In this document: piece after piece, positions 32,820 to 45,200 of the stretch | Position numbering within the stretch: position 1 is the stretch's first letter | Layout of the letters: each line of letters opens with the position of its first letter | Origin: Vitis vinifera | Lineage: Eukaryota; Streptophyta; Magnoliopsida; Vitales; Vitaceae | Assembly: GCF_030704535.1 (NCBI RefSeq) | Contig: NC_081810.1 | Coordinates: forward strand, 7,202,501 to 7,266,500 | Direction of reading: 5' to 3' | Length of the DNA stretch: 64,000 nt | The notes under the pieces: generated by a model | The model's input: the letters and a program-made list of their open reading frames with translations, nothing else | Databases searched by the model: none | What the model was told of the DNA's origin: nothing | Position numbers and translations under genes: made by a program

Positions 32820-34837
32820 TGTGGATCCTGTATTTTTCATGTGCGTTCCCACTCGACGGCGTGATTCGTTTTTTATTTATTTTGTGAAAATTTGATTTTT
32901 TTTTTAAAAAGACTTGGAGTCGACACTTATTTTTGTTTTATTTTTTAAGTCTTAAAACAAAATAAAAAAGAAAAACCCTAAATGTAACTCCTGAAGGAAA
33001 AACAGGTTTGTGAAAAACCGAATCTGGGTTTGGGGGTCAGGTCACCTATTGGAAAGGTACGGTGGTAAGCCGTAGCACTCCTCTAAACTCGTATACATAT
33101 GGTTTTTACTAAAAAAATTAAAGGAATTGTGGCAATCAATTAATTAATTATAGATACCAAGAAAAATAATCAAGCAAATGAGTATGTACAAGTCATAGTG
33201 AAAATCAATATACACAAAAATAATGATGAAATCTAATAACAAAAATATACAAAATAAATAATAAGAGAATTATACAAAATGATTTATTGAACTAAAAAAA
33301 TACTAAAAAAATAGTTTTCAAAAAATTTCAAAGGATTTTGTTAAAAATAATTTTGAATTAATGATTTCAATTTATTCATTTACAAAAAAAAAAAATTTAT
33401 TTTCTCAATCTCATTTGTATTGAATTTTCAAAAAGGTTATTTACACTTATTGTATCAAAAGAATTTATTAAAAAAATTTCAATTACAAAAATTATTTTTA
33501 CTCGCTTTTACTAGAAAATAATGAATTTTTACAATTTTATTTACAAAAGTATTTTGATTCATTTTCATTTTAAAAAAAAGTAATTTATACAAATTATTTA
33601 AAAAGACATAACTTTATTTGCAAAAGAAATTTTAATTAAAAAGAAAAAAATTGGATCGTCCATTTCTAAAAAATATTTTTAATCCCATTTTAATTAGGGA
33701 AAAAAGGAATTCATTTAAAAGAAACATTTTTTTTGGACAATTTTATCAAAGAATTAATTTTTGGGGCAACTTTATTTACAAAACAATTTTTGGACAATTT
33801 TTATTAAACAAAGAAATTTTTGGACAATTTTATTAAAAACAATTTTTCAAATTCTACGAAAAACAATTCTTTTGGATTTTTCTAAGTGCATTTTTTTGAA
33901 TTTTCATAAAAAAAAAAACTTTCTTTAATTAAAAAAAATATTTTAAAATTATTATTTTATTAAAATATATTTACTGAACTCTTTATCTCATTTAAACAAA
34001 ATTTCTAGTTTGCTTGATATTCAATTTTGTACATACTCAATAAATATATACAAACGAATATTTACAAAAACTAATAAAAATAAAACTAAATAAAAGTAAA
34101 AAATAAAATATGTACCAAAATAAACTTACAATAAGTTCAACGTCTTCCTACAACTTGTCAAGTCTCACTTTCTTTCATAAAATTTCGTGTTCCACATGTC
34201 ATAAATTCGTACTCAGCCAATAAGATTGCAAAATGGGTCCATGTAAAAACAAAAATAGCTCAAATGTAAATATCCAAAAATGTACAAAGTTCAAAACAAA
34301 AATTTTCTAAACTTCAAATTAGTCCAATAAATTTCAGCAATTAAAAATAGGTCCAAATTAACAAATATAACCTAACAAAAATATCTTACATATCATAAAC
34401 TCTAATATGAAGTTTCCAAATTAGTAGCCAAAATATAAGCTGAATTAATCAAACCCAAAATATGATAAATTAAAATTAATATTCCATAATCCAAACCCAA
34501 TTTAATATGCAAACTTAAATCCACAACCAAAATCAACCCAGTTTAATATACAAACCTACATCCAAAATACACCACAATATTATATTATATCCAAATTAAA
34601 TAATTAAAATGAGTACAACCATATAAATTATCAATTAATCTAACTCAAATTAATCAATTCTAAATTAATTCATCAACAATAAATTATCTCAAATTTCATA
34701 TTAATTTATCAATAACAAATTAACCTAAATTCCATATTAATTAACAAAGCTCAAACATAAGGCCTACAAATGAACATAAATGCACAAACCCAATTTCAAC
34801 AACAATTAATATTAAAATCAAATAATAAAAAAATTGC

Positions 34838-34890
<53 letters not shown>

Positions 34891-35557
34891 GTGTATGATG
34901 GGAAAATAAGAGAAGAGGTCGTCGGTCGGGAGTGGCTCGTCGGTGGCAACTCCTATGATCCTACCGGCGACAATGAGGGTTGACGGGTTTTTGGGAAACA
35001 AAAATAAAATAAAATAAAAGGAATATAAATAAAAATAAAAATGGGGATGAAGGGGTGTGCGCGGGCAGGAATGGGTATTGGGGCGGAGAGCTGCAAGGAT
35101 AAGAAAGAAAAAAAATGCAAGAGGAAATGGGAGTCGACCATGTGTGGGTGTTCAAAGTCAAGTGGAGTGTGTGTAGTGAGCGAAAAAAATGGGGAAGGAA
35201 AAAAAATGGGTATAGGCCTATGTGGGAGTTGAGGAGGAAGAAGAAAAAAATTAAAAAAAAAAGGGGAGAAGAGGTAAAAAATGAAAAAATGGGGGGAAAA
35301 TAATGAAATAAAAAATAGGGGAGGCCAACATGGGGGGTATGGGTGAGAGAGAGAGAGAGAAAAGAAAAAGAAAAAGAAAAATAAAATAGAATAGAATATA
35401 ATAATAAAAATAAAATAATATATAAAATAATAATAAATTAATAATTAAATGGTGAGTGGACTAAGAAAATCATATATAATTGGGATTTAAAATCTAAAGA
35501 AAAAATTGGACTCAAAATTAATATAAAAATAAAATTGGAACAAATTTGGGGTCTACA
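32820..35557 (+). mobile_element. Solo LTR of a long-LTR Gypsy-like retrotransposon
   Basis: The stretch begins TGTGGATCC and ends GGGTCTACA, an imperfect inverted pair with TG...CA ends. It is flanked by near-identical 5-bp sequences CATGT and CATCT. Just inside the start it carries GACTTGGAGTCG and an AACTCCTGAAGG stretch, which I associate with long LTRs of plant Gypsy elements. There is no internal region and no polyprotein, so it is best read as a solo LTR of 2,738 bp left by LTR-LTR recombination. It is moderately old, judging by the altered ends. Confidence 0.65.
34834..34890. repeat. (AAT)n microsatellite inside the solo LTR
   Basis: About 18 AAT units. They produce a poly-leucine open frame on the other strand that is not a gene. 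Confidence 0.85.
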
Positions 35558-36368
35558 CATCTGCATTTAAGGCAATTTTAGTTTTGGATAGTGAGGTTTT
35601 ATTTGAGAAAATTGGGAGTCTAATTGTATGTTGTTTTGTTACAAAATTATCAAAAGAAGAAATAATTATTGATGTAATGGATTAGGTTCACAATTTTGTT
35701 TCCTTATTACACTAAATTCAATATACCATGCATCCGAGGGTCTTATGGATTAAAGTCGATTTCAAGTTGCTTCAGAGTCAATTTCGATTTGAGGTTCACA
35801 TATATTAGATGTATTAGAGCTTGAGGAATGTTTATTTTATGTTTACCTGATAGAATTTTGGAGAAAAAAAAAAAAGACAGAACCAAATATATGAAATGGA
35901 GCATCTACCTACATTCAAAGGTTGTGCTTGGGACATTCAAACATCCTCAAGGGGGGGTTGTTCAAATAGTTGTTCTTCCAAATTTCTATTTTATGCTTGT
36001 TTTCCATATTTATTTACTTATTTATTATTAATTTTTAACTTTGAAAAATCTCTCCAAATATTCTCCTGAGTTTTTGATATAAGAACTAGGTTTTTTAAGT
36101 TGATAGACAAGTACAATATATATAATATTCATCTCTTAATCTTAGCACTCCATCTCTCACAATTTTCAAATGTCATATTGGAAGTATTTTCGACAAATAA
36201 TGAAGGTGCATTGATGCGCTAGCCTCAACATAGGGTTGAGGCAATTTGATGAGGAGCATATGGTGCTACCTCGAGAACATGTAGGAATTATGTAGATGCT
36301 GATTGATATTAAACTCCCCAGAGTAAAAGCATCGCACATTGCTTTCGTAACCAGTCATGAGAGCTATG
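35558..36368. other. Spacer between the solo LTR and the hairpin-rich element
   Basis: AT-rich DNA; no gene or repeat end that I can support. Confidence 0.5.
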
Positions 36369-36377
36369 TCTTTTGAC

Positions 36378-38053
36378 GGGCTTTTTTAACTTCTGTAGCA
36401 GTTTTAAAAAATAATTTTTAAAAAATGGTAGTTGAGAAAATATTGATAGATCTACGGCAGTTTTGGCTACGTGGAAGGTGTCAGACACCTTCCACAATTT
36501 TTAAAATCATGGAAGAAGTGAATTTAAGTTAAAGGTGTCTCTTGAAGAGACACCTTTTACAATTCCATAAATTTTGATTTATATTAAAGGTGTCTCTTGA
36601 AAAGACACTTTCCATGTGGCAAAAAATCTAACATGCATTAAAGGTGTCTCTTCAAGATACACCTTCCACAATTTGAAAATTTTGAATGTCTCGTAATTTT
36701 GAAGTTAAAGATGTCGCTTAAAGAGACAACTTCTACAATTCTTAAAAATTTTAATTTATACAAAAGGTGTCACTCGAAGAAACACTTTCCACAATTCCAC
36801 AAATTCCAATCTATATATACTAAAGGTGTCTCTTCAAAAGACACCTTCTACAATTCCAAAAAATTGGATTTATACTAAAGGTGTCTCTTAAAGAGACACT
36901 TTCAGTATAAACCTAATTTAAAAAAAATTATGGAAGGTGTCTCTTCAAGAGACACCCTTCAATATAATTCTATTTTTTGGGAATTGTGAAAGGTGACTTT
37001 TGACACCTTCCACAATTTTAAAAAAAAATTTGAAGAGACTTTCCACAATTTTCATTTAAACACAGGAAAATTTTGAATTTATGCTAAATGTGTCTCTTGA
37101 AGAGACACCTTTCACAATTCCTAAAAAAAATGGAATTATACTTAGACGTCTTTCATAATTTTTAAAAAATTGGGTTTATACTGAAAGTGTCTCTTCAAGA
37201 GACACTTTCCACAATTTTCATACTAGAGATGTTCTACGGGTCTCTTTGCTTTTGTGCCATTCGATTTAAATTTCAAGAATGCAAAACCCCCAATGAAAAA
37301 AAAAATGCCTTTGTTTTTTTGCTCCTTGTGCTTTCTGGAGATGTTCTGCAGGTCTCTTTGCTTTTGTGCCATTGGATTTAAATTTCACAAACCCTAAATC
37401 CACGATTTTTGAGCCAGGCTGAAAAACACAACCTTTTCCCCACAAATCATGATCAGATTACCAAATACAATCTTATGTTTTTTTATAAAAAAAAAAAAAA
37501 AAAAATTGGACTGACGAATATTGTGTCGGAACCGGCGGAAAAAAAAAATAGAAACAAAATTCGTAACTTTCCCACACTTTCTTGGCAACCAAACAGAATC
37601 ACAACAAGCCGAACCATAAAAAAAATTAAAACTTTCTCCATAATTTTTATCATACTCGATTTCATTGTTAAAAAAAAACGAAAACTTTAATTTTTTTTCA
37701 ACTTTTCCACACTTTCTTGGCAGCCAAACAGAATCACAACAAGCCAAACCATAAAAAAAAAAATGAAAACTTTTACAGAAAAAACCGGGGGCAATGGTCT
37801 CTCAGATCTACACTTCATTTTCTTCTTATTGGTATTGAGGCAAGGATCTCCACTCTGTGATTGGCGTGCGGGAAAATGGGTTTTGGGGCAGAGGACAAAA
37901 TGATTTTTGAAGCAGAGAAGAAAAGAAGAAAACAGGTTGGGGAAATGGGTTCATCCTACGTGTTAAAAAGTGCCGTAGAATTGGAATTATTTTCCAATCT
38001 ATGGTATTTTAAAAATTATTTTTTCCAATTGCTGTATATTTATCAAGAATCCG
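36378..38053. mobile_element. Non-autonomous TIR element carrying hairpin repeats
   Basis: Ends of about 110 bp are inverted copies of each other (shared blocks AAAAAATAATTTTTAAAA and TCTACGGCA, and a CTACGTG/CACGTAG pair). The element is flanked by TCTTTTGAC (36369-36377) and GCTTTTGAC (38054-38062), alike at eight of nine bases, with a perfect 8-bp core CTTTTGAC. That fits a Mutator-like 9-bp duplication with one change, or a hAT-like 8-bp one. The interior has the palindrome array (36470-37210), two tandem copies of a stretch starting GAGATGTTCTACGGGTCTCT (about 37225 and 37337), and two of CCCACACTTTCTTGGCAACC (about 37570 and 37709). No transposase is seen. Confidence 0.7.
36470..37215. 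repeat. Array of 21-bp palindromes (GGTGTCTCTTGAAGAGACACC)
   Basis: About ten or eleven copies of a near-perfect palindrome, GGTGTCTCTTSAAGAGACACC with variants, are spaced about 50-65 bp apart, with one wider gap at 36960-37080. Between them lie TTCCACAATT and short AT spacers. Each copy could fold into an 8-10 bp stem. It is not a CRISPR array: the spacers are repeated too and the genome is a plant nuclear one. Confidence 0.85.
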
Positions 38054-38062
38054 GCTTTTGAC

Positions 38063-38580
38063 ATCTACATACTTTTTGAGAGACTCTATAAGATATGATG
38101 CTTGAATCTCTCTCCTAATTGAAAATTTTGCATCAACTACTTTAACCACCTATTTGCTACATTTTAAATAGTCTCATAATCAAGAGTACATACTCAGGTT
38201 CATATCTCTCCCTGCTTTTGTAAATCATTCAACATGAAATGTTACAAGAGTGTTAAAATGTTATACATGAACAGAAAAAGGTTTCATTTTCATTTTTCAA
38301 CCCTATAATGATTAAAAGAAGAAATTTAAGTAATTTATTTTAAGAAGTAATGTAATCTTTTTCAAAATTATTTTTAGATCAACCATCAAATCTAGTTAGA
38401 ATCTAATATATTTTCTTTTATAGTATTCAGAATTCAAGACATACATACATCCACAAGAAAGATTTGGACAAACCATCTGGCAATCAGCTTTTCCATAAGT
38501 GATCAATCATCATCAAGATTGCAGTTGTCTGCAAATGTGGAAATCCATGTACTGAGAAACACCTCACATGGCGTTGAAGG
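38063..38580. other. Probable villin promoter region
   Basis: AT-rich and without genes; it precedes a pyrimidine-rich transcribed-looking stretch (38580-38935). I see no dependable TATA box. Confidence 0.4.
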
Positions 38581-38589
38581 TCACGGCCT

Positions 38590-38935
38590 GCACAGAAGGG
38601 GGCACAATGGGCACGCTTCTTTTCCTTTTCTCTTCGTCAAGCACAAAAGGCTTGCTGGGTCCCCCCACAAAGCCAAACTCCACTCTCTTTCTTACTTTCT
38701 GACTCTCTTTCGGTCCCAACCTTGCCTCTTCATCTCTACTCTCTTTATTCTTCTTGAATGTTATCCATTGCCCTTTGATTTTTTTATTTTTTATTTTATA
38801 ATTATTTTTCAAGAGAGGAACTGGGAATATTCTGAATTTCTGAGTTGGGTTCTGTTTCTTGTTTTTCAACGACTCCATACAAGCTTCGGTTGAGACCCCT
38901 AACTGTTGAATCTTCAAATCTCACAAGGGAGAGAG
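38590..38935 (+). other. 5' UTR exon of the villin-1 gene (start approximate)
   Basis: A CT-rich leader-like stretch ends GGGAGAGAG|GTGAGT, a strong donor. The matching acceptor is TACTGCAG at 39171-39178, which places a 243-bp intron in the leader before the coding exon. The 5' edge cannot be fixed from sequence. Short open frames here do not match villin. Confidence 0.55.
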
Positions 38936-39233
38936 GTGAGTTTTTCTTACTGGGTTATGCTGCTATGTCTTTTGCTTTGGTCTTTTCAGTACGTGGGTCG
39001 TGGTTATTTTATGCTTTTTCATTTGGAATTTTCTGATTATTTGTATGCTTTCATCGTAAAGTATTTTCACAACTTCTCAAAACAATTGTTATCACAATCA
39101 CAGTGTAATGTTCTTCTTGATGCATAATGGGCCTTCATTGTAAGCCGACTGTGATTATTGTTGATTCATATACTGCAGAGGCTATTGCAAGTTCTGAGGG
39201 ATGTGTTGTGGGTTTTCAAATGCATAAGAGGAG

Positions 39234-42200
39234 ATGGAAATTGATCCAATATTTCAGGGAGCGGGAGTTAAGGCGTATCCTTATTGACGAATTTGTTTCT
39301 CTGGCTATTATTCACTGTAAATTGCATTCAGCAGTTTTCATTTCTTTTTTTATCGGTGGGTGGGGGGGTTGTGCTGTAGTTTTTCTAGATCTTGATGTGG
39401 AAGAGGTTGACTACATACCTAAACCCTAATATAGACAAGTAAGTGAAAAGACTTGCTCAACTAACAGAGCTTTGTGTTTGTTCCTACTGTATGGACACTG
39501 ATGTTACATTACATGTTGATAGATATTGCTATTCTGGAAGCATGTTTTGTGGAAGCAAATAAAACCATTGACCTAGAAAAAGCAGTTTGTTTTTTGACAG
39601 TCAATTAAGTTAAAAGTTCTATTGAAATTCACAACAATTGGGCATTCAATTGATTGTCGTGGATCTTACCTTGTAGGCACTAGGTGCCATTATAGTTTAA
39701 TACGGGGTAGTTATTTACCAAGTTGTCGAATTTTCATGCTATTTTGTTCTAGAAAGTGGTAATCATTGGCTCTTCTGTATACATTGTGTCGGCATTTAAA
39801 GTTATTATTTTATCCTTAACCCTTCATTTGTTTAGTGGTTTAGAAATCTGGTGCATTGAGAACTTACGGTTGGTTCTGGTCCCAAAATCTTCATATGGGA
39901 AATTCTTCAGTGGGAGTGCATATATAATTCTGAATGTAAGTCGTTGGCAGGTTGGACCTCTTTAATTTCCAACTAAGTTGTTTAACAGGTCATCAACAAT
40001 CTCAGAGACTTAATTTCTATTTAGTGTCTCAAGAAAATTAATTTCATATTTATTTGATAGAAAGTTATTTCATTAGTGATGTGACTTTGATCTGAATGTT
40101 GAGAGTCTAAAGCAGGAAATTATTTTGTTTTGTTTTCCTTTTTTCGCAATGAACTTGACTTTTTGCTTCTGTTTTATATGTGACAGACAGTCTTGCTCAA
40201 AAGCAGCTCTCCTCAACATGACATACATTATTGGCTGGGAAATGATGCAAAAGAGGTTTCATCTCCTCCTTTTATTTTATGATTTGAAATGCTCAAAACT
40301 GTGGTTAGAATTCGAAAAAGCAGAGGAATTGTTATTGGCTTCTATAATATGATGATTAACAACGTGCATGCAAGATAACAGTTATGATGCACCGATCGAT
40401 TGATTACAAGATTCCCAACTAAGAGAACTTATTCAAAGATGAAGCCCGACTAAGAAGTCTGTTGGTGTGAAAATTGTTTTGCCTCAATGGTTAATTGTTT
40501 AATCTGTTCTTTTCTCCTTGGGTGGGGGTCTTTGGAGTGGTAAGATGAGATAACTAGAAAGTGTCATGATCATCACATTAATAGTTGCATCATTCAGTGA
40601 TTTTTGCGTTTCGGTGTTGGGTAGAAACTCCCAAGTTCTCTCACTAGGAAGTTTTGAATCCACAATATATTTCTTTTTCTTGTGAAGACTAAGTCCCCAC
40701 ATAGTCAACCATCCAACACTTGAACAAAGGCTTTGAAATCTTGGGGACACCACCAAGATTACAAGGAACAACCCTAACTTGTTGTATTATCAAAGATAAT
40801 ACAGACAAGACCATCCTAGACCCCTGATCAAGCCTTATTCACATCAAAGCCAAAGTAGGTCATGATCAAACCAGGTCTGGAATACTATGTAGCATACAGT
40901 TACAGAAGTATTTTTCAATTCAAAGAAGCCAATCGGAGAGTGTCACTGGTATGACGGTTAAGTGGTTTCAACTTCCCAAAACTACCTTCAACTACTCATC
41001 AGACAACCCTTAGCTGATGCTTGCCTTTGTCTTAAGCCACATGTCCCAGTTGGTTGCTTGTCATTTGAACAACATCAACAACACTTGCTCAGCCCATGCT
41101 AATGTCATATGCTGTTGCTTACATGGGGTGTGTGGCTATGTGTCAAAGCTCACACCTGGCTTGCATGCCTCTGAACTGATTGAATCCCTATTGTGCTTGT
41201 GCCATGCCAACTATGGAAAATCTTGTCTCACCCCCAACTGTGTACCAACAAGGTGCATCACAAGCATGACATTGCACCCGTATCATGTGCAAGTGAGTGT
41301 TATTATGCCTCAACCAGCGATTGAAGGATGTCCCCTGGTGTGTCTTGACATGCCCCTTGTGGCCTCATGATACAGTACAAAAAGTAAAATGCAAGGAGAG
41401 TAGTGTATAATTGAAAGTACCCTAGGAATCACTCCTAAAAACCTTTAGGCTTCACATCCCAGTACTCTTTGTATCACACAAAGAAAATAGTGGCTGCTAG
41501 AAATTCATTCATTCATTCCTCTCAAAAGACAAATCAACTACTATATAAAACTTTTCTAGGGACTTATAACTCCTTGGAACTAGTCACATAATAATAATGC
41601 AACTTGAAAATAACAAAACTTGGACTGACTACTAAACCACATTAAAGACTATTAGAAAATGAAAATAATAATAACTGAAAATGGTAACTTGTAGCCATTG
41701 ACTAGGCCCGTAATTTTATTTTTGGAAAGTACTTTCTAGGCTGAACCCATATTGAATTATATAAAATCCCAACTAAGCCCATTATCATCCAAAGAATGTC
41801 GAATTAAAGTTTGGGCCTTGGAGCCCACTCCTTTGCGCCTTTGATAAACTTTAAAAGGTGGCTGCTACTTGTCTCTGTCACCTCATCATTTGTAACCCTT
41901 AGATGCCATCTTGAGTGACACACCACACCACCCCCGCATCTGCCCCTTAAAGAACATTTTGAGTCATTTCACAAGTGGCAGAAGAAGACATCCAACATAA
42001 TTGAGGAGGAATAATGTTAGAAATTCTAATAATTATTTTTTGTAGGCCCCACATCCCAACCTCCTTCAAGAAAATACAACTATAGCCAACTTTGGTCGTG
42101 CCATGGTGCTGATGTGTGGCTGTGTGACCACTTAATTGCTCAAGTGTGACCTTATGTTGCCCCATGTTTGGGCATGGGGCTACACTGTTGCCCAAGCGGG

Positions 42201-45200
42201 GCCACATGGTCATGCCATTGCAAGCAAGTGTGCTGCACAACAGCATGTGTGGGCATGCTAATGGATTGCCGATTCATATTGAAGGGCTATGGTTGTTTCA
42301 GGTGCTTGCCACACATGTTGGTGAGCACTGCTAGAGCTTCTCTACCCCTGCCTGGGACGTCCACCCATGCTGATGCATGCCAGGTATCCTTGGCTGCATC
42401 CTTAGACTGTGCCATGGCATTGCACACCATTGCTGTCCAAGATTTTCCCTCATGTTGCAGCCTGGTCCATGTCTGTCAAATGTTCAAGAAAATTCCTCTT
42501 AGTGCCCACCTTTCTCAAACTAGCAACAAATGACTTGGAATGACCAGAATAAGGCTCAGTAGCCACAATCCAACCACCATGCCAAAAACCTCTTGACATG
42601 TCGGCCCTCATGGGTTAGGTGCCAACCATGAGGCTTTTTTTCTAATGGTCAATGTTAGGGTGTAACAAATCCAACCCACCTTCATGCACATTATCATATT
42701 CAAAGTAGAGTTAGTATTTATAAAAATTTGAATTTAAAATTTATATTTGATAATTTATTTCACTGGAGGGTGTTTTAGTTGCTACTTTTGTTGGCAGGTG
42801 GATTCAGCACTGGCATCAGACAAAGCACTTGAATTGGATGCAGCCCTAGGGTCCCAAGCAGTGCAATTTAGGGAAATTCAAGGTCTGGAAACTGAGAAGT
42901 TTTTGTCATACTTTAAACCTTGTATCATACCCATTGAAGGTGTATTTTCTTCTGGACCGGGAGAATTAAATTGTGAGACATACCAAATCAGCCTGTTTAC
43001 ATGCAAGGGGGATCATGTTGTTCATATTAAAGAAGTAAGCTTTTTTTGAAGTGATATACCCATCATATTTTAGTTGTATAAATTAATTCAGTCAACTATA
43101 ACATGGAAAGTCAAGCAATTTTTATGTTCCACTTATCAAGATGAAAATTGAGTGGTTGCTCAATCAACTGTACATGTTCATTTATGATGGATGCTACTGA
43201 GTGAACTTGCATAACTCAGTTTTCTTAGGGCATTAAATTCCAAGTCTGAGTTTTCTGCCTTGAATTGCTTCAACTTTCTTTATAAATACCTCCAGGTGAT
43301 TCTGTTTTACTTGGTTAGCTCCATGTGGGCATGGTCTGAGTGGTGTTTTTTGATGCTCACCAGGTTCCCTTTTCTCGGTCATCCTTGAACCACAATGATG
43401 TATTCATACTTGATACAGCATCAAAAATTTTCCTCTTTAGCGGATGTAACTCCAGCATACAAGAAAGAGCTAAAGCTCTGGAGGTTGTTCAGTATATCAA
43501 AGAGAATAAGCATAATGGGAAGTGCGAGGTCGCAACTATAGGTTGGAATTTATTCTTCTTTTATTTTCTTTGTTGTAAGAAACTAATTTGACAAATGTCT
43601 ATCATTCCTTGTTGCAGAGGATGGAAAATTTGTTGGTGATCCTGATGTTGGGGAATTCTGGGGCTTATTTGGTGGTTATGCTCCTATTCCTCGAGACATA
43701 CCTCCTTCCCTTCAAAAACAACCTGATATTCCAAATGCAAAACTATTCTGGTGAGTTTCACCTTGGGTTTCAGATACACATCTGTGCTGGTTTCTTCTTA
43801 TTCCTGCTCCTGGATATTACTTTGCTTTCATATCATCGTTCATAGAACCAATTAGTTTACTTCTGAGACTGGGATGAATGGACTTCAGATCATTCTAAAC
43901 AGATTCCCAGGCATCCAAATTTATCCATTGTATAAGTATATCCTTATTGGTGTGCCAAAGAATCCTATCTTCTTATATCTTCATAAATGTTGAAATGCTT
44001 GTGCTGTTCAGATTCCTCGGTTTTTCTGAAAATATTGTTTACTGATTCAGATTGATTTGCTTTTCTGGAGGAATCCACTTCCTTTTTCAAATGAAGAAAG
44101 AATCTTTTTTCTTGTAAAACTTACAAGATGCCTTTCTTTCTCTAAGAATGCTTCAAGGTTCTCTTATCAACAGGATAGCTACCCAAGGAAAACTATGCCA
44201 AACTGTGTGTAACATGTTGAACAAAGAAATGCTCGAATCAAACAAGTGCTACATGTTGGACTGTGACAATGAGATTTTTGTTTGGATGGGAAGAAATACC
44301 TCAATTACAGAACGGAAAACTTCAATCTCAGCTGCAGAAGTAAGAATTTACTCTTCCCTTCCTCCCTCACACAGAAACACATGCACATTTTTTGTGTATA
44401 TTTACTTCTTCATATACATGTGGAGATATTATATATGAATTTAAATCTATGTTATTATTATATGAGTGAATTTGTAATTGATCCTTCATGAAACATCAGT
44501 AAGCCCATTAGGGTGATAAAAATGTAGGCCTGTTGGGATGGTTCAAATATGTAGCTAAATGGTGGAAGGGATGAGAAAAAGTGAGGAAAGGAAGGAGGGT
44601 GGGACGTGCGTGTTGGGATTGGAGAGAGTGTTGTCTGATTAACTAGAAGTGATTCAGATCTCATGATTGAACTAACAATGTGGCTCTTCATGGATTAAAC
44701 TGCATGATATAATTCATGTTTCTCACCTTTAATATTTGGAATATGGGCTATAATTTTTTCATTTACTATTTTTTTGTCATCATCTTACTAGTAGCTTTAT
44801 CATAGCTATTTCTTTGGTTGGAATGGTCATTGATTTAATTTAATGTATCTATTATATGGTTTAACTTTTAATGAATTGATAACAAGATATGCAAGTTATG
44901 AACTTATAATTACACTGATGTAGTTACCCTATGGTTTGATGCTGGGGCGCTGTATCAGTGAGGAAACATACTCTTAAAAATTGATATCCAAAATAATCTG
45001 GTATATTTTCTATATTATTCGAAGTCCACTACTCGGTGTTTGTATTGCCAAGCAGGGGCCTGTGAGAGTTCCTTCTAAGTTTGTAATCAACATGATATAA
45101 GCATCCATAGTAAGCACTTCTCCTCTTTTAAATTTAGTGCCTGTGGCTCTACAGAACTTTGCTATATAATAAAGAATCAAATTAAAAGGGAGTTAGAGAG

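Noticed and set aside
34741-35001. Frame with poly-leucine
   Set aside because: Produced by the (AAT)n tract inside the solo LTR.
36470-37215. CRISPR-like regular repeats
   Set aside because: The repeats are palindromes with repeated, similar spacers in plant nuclear DNA between inverted ends; there are no cas genes.
39127-39429. 100-codon frame starting MGLHCKP
   Set aside because: It overlaps the true villin exon in another phase and resembles no protein I know.
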